Of a DNA stretch of 64,000 bases, positions 1 to 8,502 are shown one piece after another. The notes under the pieces were generated by a model. It was not told the DNA's origin. It worked only from the letters and a program-made list of their open reading frames with translations, and ran no database searches. The position numbers and the translations under genes were made by a program. Origin of the DNA: DATKLL01 sp035542475 (GTDB lineage: Bacteria; Desulfobacterota; Syntrophia; Syntrophales; UBA2185); contig DATKLL010000182.1 in NCBI GenBank assembly GCA_035542475.1, forward strand, positions 43,616-107,615, in the 5' to 3' direction. Within the stretch, counting starts at the first letter, position 1, and each line of letters starts with the position of its first letter.

Positions 1-2
1 AG

Positions 3-1049
3 GTTCCTGAAAAGTGGGAAAGGAGTAATGCACAAACCGCTGAAATTCTGGCAGGCACGAAAAAATTTGAAAGCAGAAAGATCGTTTCCAACAATAAAAA
101 GATTCTGGATATAGCAGCGCCTATAAACCTATTCGGCAAGGTGGCGGGAGTCGCGAGGCTCGGTCTTGATCGGGAAGGTACGGATGAGATCATTGAAGAA
201 AATAAACGCAACATTATCCTTTTCATGAGTTCCATCATCCTGATCACCCTCTTATCGATGTGGACACTCTACCATAATCAAAACAGACACCTGGCAGGGA
301 TTGTAGAAATGGAAAGACAACTCGAAAAGGCTGAAAGGTTGTCTGCCCTAGGCCATCTTGCCGCGGGTGTGGCTCATGAGATTCGCAATCCCCTCAATGC
401 TATCAGTATGGCAAGCCAAAGACTCAAACGGGAATTCATGCCGGCGGATGAGGACAAGATAAAAGAGTTTCAAACCCTTGCCGGTGTTATTCGCGATGAA
501 ATCAGACGTCTGGATGGAATCATTGAAGAGTTTCTAACATTTTCTAAAAGCCGCCGTCTGGAACTCCATGACTACCCGGTTTCCGAGCTTCTGCAAAAAA
601 TTGTCAATCTGATTCGTGAAGAGGCTGCCTCGAAAGGAATTAAGGTGGAAACCAGATACAACGGTACGCCGGCGATTATTCCCATGGACGTGGATAAACT
701 TGAGCAAGCTATTATCAATTTTGTAAAGAATGCCATGGAATCTATATCTGGAGAGGGCTCTGTCATTATCTCCGTTGATTCTGGCGGGAAGGACCGGGTC
801 AGTATAAAGATATCGGACAACGGGTGCGGCATGTCGGTTGAGGAAGTGGAGCGGATCTTCAATCCCGAATATACAACAAAGGAAAAAGGCCTGGGACTCG
901 GGCTTCCCCTTGCTCACGAGATTATCCGCGGCCATGGCGGTGAAATCCGTGTTTCAAGCCGGCCGGGTTCGGGTACGACATTTGAGATATTGCTGCCGAG
1001 AGAAAGGGCTGGCGACAAAAACGGAAAAACTGAAGGTACTCGGGCATGA
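3..1049 (+). CDS. Two-component sensor histidine kinase, NtrB/ZraS type (5' end outside window)
   Basis: The reading frame is open from base 3, so the N-terminal sensor domain lies beyond the window edge; a GTG at 141 is only an internal codon. What is visible: the end of a periplasmic-type sensor region, one membrane helix (about bases 207-275), a short coiled linker, then a kinase core. The H-box reads AAGVAHEIRNPLNAI, with the phospho-accepting His near base 375. The ATP-binding domain has the N-box (IINFVKNAMES), G1 (DNGCGM) and G2 (GLGLGLPLAHEI). This arrangement is that of membrane kinases that phosphorylate sigma-54 activators. The stop overlaps the next start as ATGA, so the pair is translationally coupled. 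The signal sensed cannot be read from this fragment. Confidence 0.93.
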   Translation, partial: VPEKWERSNAQTAEILAGTKKFESRKIVSNNKKILDIAAPINLFGKVAGVARLGLDREGTDEIIEENKRNIILFMSSIILITLLSMWTLYHNQNRHLAGIVEMERQLEKAERLSALGHLAAGVAHEIRNPLNAISMASQRLKREFMPADEDKIKEFQTLAGVIRDEIRRLDGIIEEFLTFSKSRRLELHDYPVSELLQKIVNLIREEAASKGIKVETRYNGTPAIIPMDVDKLEQAIINFVKNAMESISGEGSVIISVDSGGKDRVSIKISDNGCGMSVEEVERIFNPEYTTKEKGLGLGLPLAHEIIRGHGGEIRVSSRPGSGTTFEILLPRERAGDKNGKTEGTRA

Positions 1050-2407
1050 AGAAGTTAAATATTCTGGTCGTCGAGGATGGAAAGTCACAGCGGGAAATGC
1101 TCCGGGATTTTCTGATTAAGGAAGGTCATGCGGTAACGGAAGCTGAAAAAGGAGATGCGGCAATCAAGTCTGTTCTGAAGGGTCATTTTGACATGCTTCT
1201 CCTCGATTATAAGATGCCCGGCATGGACGGCATGCAGGTGCTTAAAGAGGTGAAAAAAATCAATCCGGAGATTGATGTGGTTATCATTACCGCGTACGGA
1301 ACAATAGAGACAGCGGTGGAGGCCATGAAGGCGGGGGCTATAGATTACATTACCAAGCCTATAGAATTTGATGAGCTTCTTATCCTCGTAGATCGGGTTT
1401 CAGAGCGACGTACCCTGCTCCGGGAAAATGAGATGCTTCGCCAGGAGCTGAGAGAAAAGGGCGTCACGATGGACATGATTATTTATGGAAGTCCAAAGAT
1501 GAATACCCTGATAAATATGGCGAGGAGAATCGCAGCCAGCCGAGCCACCGTCCTTTTGAAGGGTGAAAGCGGTACCGGGAAGGAACTCCTGGCCAGATTG
1601 ATACATAATCTAAGTCCCCGTTCGTCGAGTCCCATTATTACGGTAAACTGCGGTGCCCTTCCCGAGAGTCTGCTCGAAAGCGAGCTGTTTGGCCATGAAA
1701 GAGGGGCATTCACCGGTGCAACGGCAAGAAGAATAGGCAGGTTTGAGGAAGCCGACGGAGGAACCTTGTTTTTGGATGAGATTGGCGATATATCGGTCCC
1801 CGTTCAGGTAAAGCTCCTTCGTTTCCTTCAGGAACGAGAATTTCAGCGGGTAGGCGGCAATCAGACCATTCACTCCGACGTGCGGATCATCAGCGCGACC
1901 AACCGCGATCTGGAATCAAAGGTCAAAGAAGGGAGTTTTAGAGAAGACCTCTTCTACAGGCTGAATGTGGTTGCCATGGACATTCCCCCTCTGAGAGAGA
2001 GAAAGGAAGACGTGCCCGTACTGATCGACCACTTCCTTAAACGTTTTGCTGTAGAAAACGGAAAAAACATAACAGGCGTAACGAGCGAGGCAAGAGACCT
2101 GCTTTTAAAATACGATTATCCCGGTAATGTCAGGGAATTGGAAAATATCATCGAGCGGGCCGTGGTGATATCGAGAAATTCGGTCATTTCAGTAGATGAT
2201 CTTCCGTTTACAGAAGAGAGAATTTTTCCGGAAGAAGCAGGTAAGAAAGAGGGATTGCTCCGGGGATCAATTGAAGAAATGGAACGCAAGCTAATACTCG
2301 ATGCCATGGAAAAGGCAGGGGATCATCAGACGAAAGCTGCGGAAATCCTCGGCATCAGCGAACGGATGCTGCGGTATAAGCTGAAGAAGTACGGTCTCAA
2401 AGAGTAA
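1046..2407 (+). CDS. Sigma-54-dependent response regulator, NtrC family
   Basis: 453 residues with the complete three-domain NtrC layout. The receiver domain (1-120) has the acidic pair E10/D11 and the phosphorylation site D54 in LLLDYKMPGMDG. The AAA+ domain (about 150-380) has Walker A GESGTGKE, the sigma-54 contact loop GAFTGA, and Walker B LFLDEIGD. The C-terminal Fis-type helix-turn-helix (about 410-453) includes TKAAEILGISERMLRYKLKK. Phosphorylated by the upstream kinase, it should bind enhancer DNA and drive sigma-54 RNA polymerase. It overlaps the kinase gene by 4 bases. No target sigma-54 promoter was recognised nearby, so the regulon is unknown. Confidence 0.97.
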   Translation: MKKLNILVVEDGKSQREMLRDFLIKEGHAVTEAEKGDAAIKSVLKGHFDMLLLDYKMPGMDGMQVLKEVKKINPEIDVVIITAYGTIETAVEAMKAGAIDYITKPIEFDELLILVDRVSERRTLLRENEMLRQELREKGVTMDMIIYGSPKMNTLINMARRIAASRATVLLKGESGTGKELLARLIHNLSPRSSSPIITVNCGALPESLLESELFGHERGAFTGATARRIGRFEEADGGTLFLDEIGDISVPVQVKLLRFLQEREFQRVGGNQTIHSDVRIISATNRDLESKVKEGSFREDLFYRLNVVAMDIPPLRERKEDVPVLIDHFLKRFAVENGKNITGVTSEARDLLLKYDYPGNVRELENIIERAVVISRNSVISVDDLPFTEERIFPEEAGKKEGLLRGSIEEMERKLILDAMEKAGDHQTKAAEILGISERMLRYKLKKYGLKE

Positions 2408-2409
2408 CA

Positions 2410-2531
2410 ACGACTTCATAAAAACCCATATGCTGCGTTGCGTTTCATCCTTCGTCACTGCGGCGTACGTCACTGTACGCCTCATTCCTCAGTATTCGCG
2501 CGCCTTGCCTCTGGACTTTTTACGAAGTCGT
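2410..2531. repeat. Large intergenic palindromic element (copy 1)
   Basis: A roughly 120-bp imperfect palindrome fills the gap between the convergent regulator and hydratase genes. The outer arms are ACGACTTC (2410-2417) and GAAGTCGT (2524-2531). The centre holds GGCGTAC (2462-2468) and GTACGCC (2475-2481). GCTGCGTTGC is at 2432-2441, and a CGCCTTGC motif lies in the right half. The same GCTGCGTTGC...CGCCTTGC arrangement recurs at 20731-20846, and a degenerate copy is near 57517. The position between 3' ends suggests it may also act as a bidirectional terminator. Confidence 0.7.
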
Positions 2532-2568
2532 CTTTTATGATCCTGGTGCACTATTATTTACCAGACCC

Positions 2569-3237
2569 TCAAAGAGTGAACCTCACCAGATTCTGCCGTA
2601 GTCCGCGTTTAATGTTGGCATACGTTTTACGGTCTTTCTTGGCCAGAGATGTTGCCAGTTCCACCGCCTTTTTAAAAATCGTTTCCTGAGGGTACACTGC
2701 CGAGACAATCTTCATTTCCAGCGCATCTGCCCCGCCTATCCGTCTTCCTGTAAGCAGGAGTTCGTTGAGTGCATAGTGGTCGGGAAGCAACCGGAGTATC
2801 TCATACATGACCGGGCTGAATGGAATCTTGATGTCCACTTCGGGAAAACAGAAGAAGCCCTTATCCTTCCTCATGATACGGAAATCCAGCGTCGTGGCTA
2901 GAACGGCGCCTCCTGCATAGGTATGTCCCGTAAGGCATCCGACCGTAGGCATGGGGAGCAGGGCGAATCTCAAAAATAATTCATCAAGGAGCTGCACAAA
3001 TTTCGGGAAGTAATCATGCGGCTGCTTGACAATCCAATCCAGATTGACGCCGTTGCACCAGAATTTCTGATCATCACTCGTCACGACCAGGGCAGCGTTT
3101 TCTTCAGAGGATCCAAGTTCATCTAAGGCGTCGTGATATTCACTGATCACATCTTCCGTGATGGTATTTGCATCGGCGCCGTTAGTCAGGGTCAGGATAT
3201 AAACAGCCCCTTCTTTTGTTAATTCCATAGTAGGCAT
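2569..3237 (-). CDS. Enoyl-CoA hydratase/isomerase family protein
   Basis: About 222 residues of the crotonase fold, shorter than a typical enoyl-CoA hydratase (about 260). Visible signatures are the oxyanion-hole region around FWCNGVNLDWI and GHTYAGGAVLATTLDFRIMR. FCFPEVDIKIPF follows where hydratases carry a catalytic Glu region. The pattern resembles delta3-delta2 enoyl-CoA isomerases of the plant/peroxisomal type more than classical hydratases. An upstream TTG at 3243 is possible, but ATG at 3237 has a GGAAAGGGAA ribosome-binding site at good spacing, so I chose it. It stands alone on the minus strand, convergent with the NtrC gene. Substrate is unknown. Confidence 0.85.
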   Translation of the reverse strand: MPTMELTKEGAVYILTLTNGADANTITEDVISEYHDALDELGSSEENAALVVTSDDQKFWCNGVNLDWIVKQPHDYFPKFVQLLDELFLRFALLPMPTVGCLTGHTYAGGAVLATTLDFRIMRKDKGFFCFPEVDIKIPFSPVMYEILRLLPDHYALNELLLTGRRIGGADALEMKIVSAVYPQETIFKKAVELATSLAKKDRKTYANIKRGLRQNLVRFTL

Positions 3238-3278
3238 AAACAAGTTCCCTTTCCGGTTATATATGCAAGCATCACTGG

Positions 3279-3671
3279 CTAAATATCTTCATCAATAATT
3301 CGTTTTTCAGGCCGTTCTTTAATTTCTCTCTGCGCTTCCTGTGAATATGCTTTTTTGCATTCCGTACAAAAACCGTTTTCATTTATCACCCCCGTACAGG
3401 AGCTATCATCGCAGAATCTCTTATGGGATTGTATGTCTTTGAAGCGGGTTCGGTATTGATATGCGTTATCATATTCCTTTTTCTTAGCTGGATTGGACAG
3501 GATTTCGTGGGCCTCATGGATCAACATGAACTTATCGTCATTGCCTGTATTCTTATTGTCGGGATGATATTTGCTTGCAAGTTTTTTATAGGCGCCTTCT
3601 ATGACCTCCGGCTCCGCTCCGGGGATTACCTGCAATATTCCGTAATAGTCCTTCCAGTCTGTCTGCCACAT
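3279..3671 (-). CDS. Small J-domain (DnaJ-like) protein with zinc-ribbon-like tail
   Basis: 130 residues. The N-terminal J domain (about 6-68) has the DYYGILQV start, the diagnostic HPD tripeptide in KYHPDN, and the FMLIHEAHEILSNPAKKKEYD helix. J domains stimulate the ATPase of an Hsp70 partner. There is no Gly/Phe region, no classical DnaJ zinc domain and no substrate-binding C-terminal domain. Instead four cysteines (CDDSSC and CTEC) suggest a single zinc ribbon. It is therefore an orphan or specialised co-chaperone, not DnaJ itself. It sits 41 bases upstream of the hydratase gene on the same strand and may be co-transcribed with it. Confidence 0.85.
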   Translation of the reverse strand: MWQTDWKDYYGILQVIPGAEPEVIEGAYKKLASKYHPDNKNTGNDDKFMLIHEAHEILSNPAKKKEYDNAYQYRTRFKDIQSHKRFCDDSSCTGVINENGFCTECKKAYSQEAQREIKERPEKRIIDEDI

Positions 3672-3932
3672 TATTTCATATCCGGAGATCTTCTAATGCT
3701 CATAAAGCCCCAAAATACTGGTCCCCACGACACTCCGATCTTATTGCTCAATTGTCTGATGAAAATTTTCTAATGTAAAAAGTATATGAGATGCAGTCTT
3801 ACATGTCAATACTATTTGAGTACAGGACAAGTCAGTGCGTCAGGCGTGCAGACAACATGATTGATATTTTCAATCCTTTTTGTTAAATACTTGATGTCCG
3901 GGGAATCTTAAACGCCATAAGGAGAATCTTCA

Positions 3933-4229
3933 GTGAGTAACGATCTGATTTCTTATTACCTCAAAAGGTTGAATGATGTAAGAAGGATTTTAAATGAAGT
4001 CTTTTACGGATTGACGCTTCATGAGATGGACCTGGAACTGAAAAAAGAGAAAGGTCATATAAATAATCTTTTCATGCTCATCGTTTTTGGTGACCTCATT
4101 GGTTTGCCTCTCCTTCCTTCATATTATTCGATGAGGCTTCTGCCTTATATAATGCCCGTTATCAATATATGGAAAAGATCCGTTCTCAGGGAAAAGGACC
4201 TGACTGATTTTGTAGCTCAGGATATCTGA
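3933..4229 (+). CDS. Small hypothetical membrane-associated protein
   Basis: 98 residues, starting at a GTG preceded by AAGGAGAATCTTCA, a good ribosome-binding site. The first 45 residues are charged and probably helical. Residues about 47-80 (FMLIVFGDLIGLPLLP onward) are hydrophobic and could form one or two membrane segments, and a short charged tail follows. I do not recognise the family. It is an isolated plus-strand gene between two minus-strand blocks. Confidence 0.65.
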   Translation: MSNDLISYYLKRLNDVRRILNEVFYGLTLHEMDLELKKEKGHINNLFMLIVFGDLIGLPLLPSYYSMRLLPYIMPVINIWKRSVLREKDLTDFVAQDI

Positions 4230-4300
4230 CGAAAGATCATCTCAAGCGTCAGGAATGCTTTTCCACTTTGTAACAGCAGGGGTTATTTTCTGTATGAGGA

Positions 4301-5140
4301 TTATAATATAAAACTGGCTACTTCTATACCATAGGTTTCAGGATGAACACATTGAACTATATTTCTTTTGTAGCGGCCGCTTGTTTCATCTTTTTCGTTT
4401 AAATTCACAAGCTCTCCTTTGGAGAATCCCCCCTGAGAATTTTCTATCAGCAGCATAATGCTCGGCCGACTTCGTTCTTTCCTGTCAGGATAAGAAACTG
4501 CAAGTCCCAGTTCACCGCTATCAAGCAGTAATAGTGTTCCCGGCGGGTATATACCCATCAAGTTAATAAATACTTTCAGCAATACAGCGTCAAATTCTTT
4601 GCCGGATCTCTCCAGCATCAGATCAAGTGCCTGATCCCGGCTATAGGCATAGGTGCGGTATATACGAGGTGATGATATAGCATCATAGAAGTCGGCAATT
4701 TGCAGTATTCTGCCGAAAAGACTTACTCTTTTTTTTGAGGGAATCTGGGGGTACCCTGTGAGGTCGTAATTCAGATGATGCTCAAATGGAGCAAGTATGA
4801 TTTTAGACTTCAGATCATGAGATGTTTGCAGTTTTAAAACCTGCCTCACGCTCAGCAACGGATGTTCTTGAATTTTCCCCCACTCCTGATCAGTCAGCTT
4901 GCCCGGTTTATTAATAATCTCCAAGGGAACTTCGACTTTCCCGAGGTCATGAAAAAGACCGCAAAGGCCAAGGTGACACAAAGCGGCGCGGGATAGTCCA
5001 ATGCGATTGCCTAAACACATGGAGAGGACAGCAACATTTATCGAATGCGTGTATGTATAGTCATCATAGTTTTGAATTGTACTCAGCCCCAGAAAAAGAG
5101 CTTCATGATCATGAATGAGATCTACCATGTTCTGTACCAT
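4301..5140 (-). CDS. HD-GYP domain protein, C-terminal part of a frameshifted gene
   Basis: This segment carries the HD-GYP domain of c-di-GMP phosphodiesterases: HSINVAVLSMCLGNRIGL, the metal-binding HDLGK, EHPLLSV, and the GYP loop in a divergent form (HHLNYDLTGYP instead of HHERxDGxGYP). The frame stays open well upstream of the ATG at 5140, to about 5350, and the upstream codons are clearly protein-like (WLAQQLKNN, then EKAIEAYYSAQGS). The N-terminal half lies in another frame at 5320-5730. Adding one base in the four-T run at 5348-5351 joins both into a protein of about 476 residues. Either the gene is inactivated or the sequence has an error. The altered GYP loop leaves catalytic activity uncertain. 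Confidence 0.85.
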   Translation of the reverse strand: MVQNMVDLIHDHEALFLGLSTIQNYDDYTYTHSINVAVLSMCLGNRIGLSRAALCHLGLCGLFHDLGKVEVPLEIINKPGKLTDQEWGKIQEHPLLSVRQVLKLQTSHDLKSKIILAPFEHHLNYDLTGYPQIPSKKRVSLFGRILQIADFYDAISSPRIYRTYAYSRDQALDLMLERSGKEFDAVLLKVFINLMGIYPPGTLLLLDSGELGLAVSYPDRKERSRPSIMLLIENSQGGFSKGELVNLNEKDETSGRYKRNIVQCVHPETYGIEVASFIL

Positions 5141-5319
5141 CCGCTTGGCAGTGCGGATACCTGCCTGACTGCCCCGCGAGAGCTTCTTAACAATCTCCCT
5201 TACAGAACCCTGAGCGCTGTAATAGGCTTCTATTGCTTTTTCTTTTGAGTGCCGTTTTGGCTTGCGTGCTGAAGGCTCATCAGTCGCGATGATCTTGACC
5301 CAATTGCATGCATTATTCT

Positions 5320-5730
5320 TTAACTGCTGTGCAAGCCAGAGACTGGGTTTTCATTAATAACGGAATTAATGAGGAGACGGATGAAGGTAATAATGTCATA
5401 CGGTGTAAGATTTTTGCGTTCAGTGCTAAGGACAAACCCTTGAAGGTCACGCTGCCGCAAAAACTCCTGAAAATCCTGAATGACCTGTATTGTTTCTCTT
5501 CGGTAATGAAGCATTTCTCCCTGGAGATATAATTGTCCGTGGACCAAGAGTATATTTACATCATCTATGGGAGCCAGGCTTTCTGCAGATGTCTCAAATT
5601 GTGAGATGCATTCCTTAATCAACTGATTATTATCGGGGTAGAGCCTCACGGTCTGAATCATCCGAAAAAAAGCAATGATAAATATTTCTGCTTTTTGATC
5701 AAAGTCTGCTTTCAGATCAGGTTGGTTCAT
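5320..5730 (-). CDS. N-terminal domain of the frameshifted HD-GYP gene
   Basis: 136 residues ending in a premature stop. The domain has no name I can give. It resembles the first 150 residues of the neighbouring HEAT-repeat protein: a helix with FFRMIQTVRLYPDNNQ, a central strand-rich part about a small residue (LLVHGQLYLQGE), and a closing segment about FLRQRDLQGFVL that matches FFRDGIRELVF in the neighbour. The start lies 5 bases after the stop of that neighbour, so both belong to one transcript. Read through the T-run at 5348-5351 it continues straight into the HD-GYP part. Confidence 0.7.
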   Translation of the reverse strand: MNQPDLKADFDQKAEIFIIAFFRMIQTVRLYPDNNQLIKECISQFETSAESLAPIDDVNILLVHGQLYLQGEMLHYRRETIQVIQDFQEFLRQRDLQGFVLSTERKNLTPYDIITFIRLLINSVINENPVSGLHSS

Positions 5731-5735
5731 AAAAA

Positions 5736-7466
5736 TTATCCGCGAATAGTCTTTGTATCAATAACGGCCCGAGCTGCATTTCTCACTCCCGGAAACCGAC
5801 TGCGGGATGCACGGCGTATGACCTGCAGTGCATCTTGGGTCCCCAATGCAGCAAGGGCAATCGCTGCTCCCTGGCGTATTCCGGATGCTGCAAACCTGCT
5901 CGGTATGTTTCCTTTCAATAAGGTGGTGCTGAGAAAAGGCAGCGAGCGATGTGAACCACAGAGGCCGAGGGTTTTAAAGCAGGAAAACAGGAAACGTTTT
6001 TCCAGTGACCGAGACTGATCTTTCAGATAGCTTATGAGCAGATCTTCGCTTGCTTCAGACTTACGTGAGCCCAAGTATTTAAGCAGCATGGCACGTACGG
6101 CAGAGTTCTTATGCTCAATAAGCGAAAAAAGTTTTTCCGGCGCCCAGATGTTGCACTTGATGAATGTTCTTAAAAGTTCTGTGCGAACAGTTTCTGATGG
6201 GGAATGTGTCATTTTCAAGAGTATCTGTATTGGCTTCTGCCCCTGCATACCTGCAAGAATTGGTATGCAGTGTTTTATGACATTCTCATCTGCGCTTTCT
6301 GTAAGCGCTTCCAGGGGGCGAATATCATTCTGGGCATGAGACTGCATAACATCTGTGAGCATTTGGTATACTTGAGTTGAGGTGACGTCAGGAAGATGTG
6401 CCCCTAAAGGTTGAATTATATCAGCCGGCAAAAGAAGTAGAATCCGTTTTATTTTTTCCAACTGCGGACTGTCACTCGCAGACCAAAGGGTCTGAAGTAC
6501 ATCGAGATATTCCTGGCTGGATACGTCTTGAAAAAAATTTTCAATATATATTAGTGCCCCTGATCTTTCACCGGGTGAACTTCGGGAAATACGCCGTAAG
6601 CCTTCGAGGATCTTCAAGACAAAATCAAGGTGGCAGCTTTTGAGGGCCGTGAACACCTCTTCCTTTAAAAAATCCATAATTATAAAAAAGAAAGGATCTC
6701 CCTCTTGAATAGGAAGGATATCTACAAACATATCTAAGATTTCCGCAGTGGGGTCCATTTTCTCTTCAAGTGCAACTAATTGTTGTAAGCGGAGTATTTC
6801 ATCAGGGGTTAACTCAAAAACAACAGCCTGTGGGGTTACGGGGATGTCATGCAATAATGGTGCAAAGCCGTTAGAGGTTGTAGGCTTGGCGTCTGTTGGA
6901 GCAGGGCTCAAATCAATACTGGGAGGAGAACCGGGTTGAGCAGCATCAGTTTTTTTTCTCGGGGCGTTGTCTTGCTGAATCAACCCTTCGGTGAGGATTT
7001 GGTCTATACTTGATGCAACTGCGTCATATTGTACATGAGGAAGGTTGGTTTCCCAGAGAGCTGTCACCAGATCATCTTCAGTTTCTTCCGGGAGATTCTT
7101 GTAACGGTGGAGCAGCGTAACAAGAGTCTCTACCTCATGAAGATCTATGTTTTCCTGAAAGACTAACTCTCGTATTCCATCTCGGAAAAAGGTAAAGGAA
7201 AGATCGCCTTCTTGGGCTGATCCCTGATACATTATTGCACCTTCGTATAAAAGCGAGTCTTTGCGTATTTCCAATGCAAATTCACCGAACATCTTCAGAA
7301 AAGATGTAAAAGATTCATGAAGGCTGGCTATGGCTTGCTGAGTGTTGGTATGGGTAGGGGGATAAGTCGCATAAATTTTCATAACCCGTAAAAAAGTATC
7401 AATAATGGCTTTAGCCATCATAGATTCTTCTGTTCCAAACACAGGCTGCTGAGTCTTATGCTCCAT
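5736..7466 (-). CDS. HEAT-repeat protein with an N-terminal domain shared with the HD-GYP neighbour
   Basis: 576 residues. Residues 1-150 form a domain like the one at the start of the next gene (motif IDTFLRVMKIYATYPPTHTNT). A Pro/Ser/Thr-rich linker follows at about 165-205. The remainder is alpha-helical, and from about residue 380 it becomes clear HEAT-type repeats: HCIPILAGMQGQKPIQILLKM, then AVRAMLLKYLG, then a final FPGVRNAARAVID. HEAT repeats usually act as protein-binding scaffolds. No signal peptide or membrane segment is seen. Its tight coupling to an HD-GYP gene suggests a role in c-di-GMP signalling, but that is inference. The ribosome-binding site at ATG 7466 is weak. Confidence 0.8.
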   Translation of the reverse strand: MEHKTQQPVFGTEESMMAKAIIDTFLRVMKIYATYPPTHTNTQQAIASLHESFTSFLKMFGEFALEIRKDSLLYEGAIMYQGSAQEGDLSFTFFRDGIRELVFQENIDLHEVETLVTLLHRYKNLPEETEDDLVTALWETNLPHVQYDAVASSIDQILTEGLIQQDNAPRKKTDAAQPGSPPSIDLSPAPTDAKPTTSNGFAPLLHDIPVTPQAVVFELTPDEILRLQQLVALEEKMDPTAEILDMFVDILPIQEGDPFFFIIMDFLKEEVFTALKSCHLDFVLKILEGLRRISRSSPGERSGALIYIENFFQDVSSQEYLDVLQTLWSASDSPQLEKIKRILLLLPADIIQPLGAHLPDVTSTQVYQMLTDVMQSHAQNDIRPLEALTESADENVIKHCIPILAGMQGQKPIQILLKMTHSPSETVRTELLRTFIKCNIWAPEKLFSLIEHKNSAVRAMLLKYLGSRKSEASEDLLISYLKDQSRSLEKRFLFSCFKTLGLCGSHRSLPFLSTTLLKGNIPSRFAASGIRQGAAIALAALGTQDALQVIRRASRSRFPGVRNAARAVIDTKTIRG

Positions 7467-7512
7467 AGTGGTACACTATCAGTATACTCCCATTTGAAAC
7501 AAGGGAAAATTC

Positions 7513-8394
7513 TCAAACATGCTCTCCCGCCTTACGCAGCAGCAGTTCCCAGTCTTCATCGACCATTTCCTGGATCTGGTCCAGGTCCTTGTCGGTTAGA
7601 TGACGGAAGCGTCCCTGAAGTTTGAAGTATTCTCTGACTAGGTATTCTTTAGGTTTGTAGTTGATGGTATATTTAAAACCCTCTTCCACCTCGTATAGCG
7701 GGAAGATGTTCGTCTGTACGGCCATACGGGCGATCTTAACGGACATCTCTGATGGTATGCGCCAGCCGGTCGGACAGCTAGCGAAGATATGGATGAATCT
7801 GGAACCCTTTATCCCCCTTGCCTTCTGAACCTTCCGGACCAGATCTTCGGGGAAGGCGATATTTGCCGTGGCGGCATATGGAATGCGGTGAGCAACGAGG
7901 GCCTCGACGATGTTCTTCTTCCGCATCTTCTTCCATTCCTGACCGGGTGTTGTCGTAGTCCAGGCGCCGTAAGGGGTTGACGAGCTGCGCTGTACGCCTG
8001 TATTCATGTATGCCTCGTTGTCATAACACACGTAGATAAAATCCTCATTCCGCTCCACAGCGCCGCTTAATGCCTGAAAACCGATATCGAATGTGCCGCC
8101 GTCACCAGCCCAGGTAACGACGGTAGTTTCTTTATCGCCCTTCATATCGAGAGCGGCCCTTACACCGCTGGCGACCGCCCCGCCCGTCTCAAAGGCGGAA
8201 TGAATGACCGGAACCTTCAGGGTTGACTGAGGATAAGGCCCGGCAATAATGGACCAACAGCATGCAGGGAGCACCACAATGGTCTTTTCCCCCATGGCCT
8301 TAAGCATAAACCGCATGGCAATCGCGGCACCGCATCCGGGACAGCCTACATGACCCGAGTGCATATATTCCTGATCGGGGGTATCTAATTGCAT
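7513..8394 (-). CDS. porB: 2-oxoacid:ferredoxin oxidoreductase, beta (thiamine-PP) subunit
   Basis: 293 residues, the usual length for the TPP-binding subunit of pyruvate/2-oxoacid:ferredoxin oxidoreductases. Signatures: GHVGCPGCGAAIAMRF at the N-terminus (one Cys pair of the 4Fe-4S ligands), ACCWSIIAG, and the TPP/Mg motif GDGGTFDIG followed by DNEAYMNTG. A typical product is acetyl-CoA (or another acyl-CoA) plus CO2 and reduced ferredoxin from a 2-oxoacid and CoA. Pyruvate is the likeliest substrate, but a branched 2-oxoacid cannot be excluded. It is the last gene of the operon, preceded by AGAGGTTA. A 108-base gap with a hairpin repeat separates it from the alpha gene. Confidence 0.92.
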   Translation of the reverse strand: MQLDTPDQEYMHSGHVGCPGCGAAIAMRFMLKAMGEKTIVVLPACCWSIIAGPYPQSTLKVPVIHSAFETGGAVASGVRAALDMKGDKETTVVTWAGDGGTFDIGFQALSGAVERNEDFIYVCYDNEAYMNTGVQRSSSTPYGAWTTTTPGQEWKKMRKKNIVEALVAHRIPYAATANIAFPEDLVRKVQKARGIKGSRFIHIFASCPTGWRIPSEMSVKIARMAVQTNIFPLYEVEEGFKYTINYKPKEYLVREYFKLQGRFRHLTDKDLDQIQEMVDEDWELLLRKAGEHV

Positions 8395-8451
8395 GATTAA
8401 CCTCTTGCTATATTATGTCCTTTAAATCCCCTGTGCAAAAGAAGGATTTGA

Positions 8452-8500
8452 GTTATTAACGCTGTCCCCCGCTGGCGGGGGTTGGGGTGGTCGTAATAAC
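8452..8500. repeat. Nested hairpin repeat between alpha and beta subunit genes
   Basis: Outer arms GTTATTAACG (8452-8461) and CGTAATAAC (8492-8500) enclose a GC-rich stem, CCCCCGC (8466-8472) and GCGGGGG (8475-8481). There is no T-run, so it does not look like a terminator. Inside an operon it could tune the ratio of the two subunits by mRNA processing or protection. It also resembles dispersed intergenic repeats. Confidence 0.6.
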
Positions 8501-8502
8501 AC

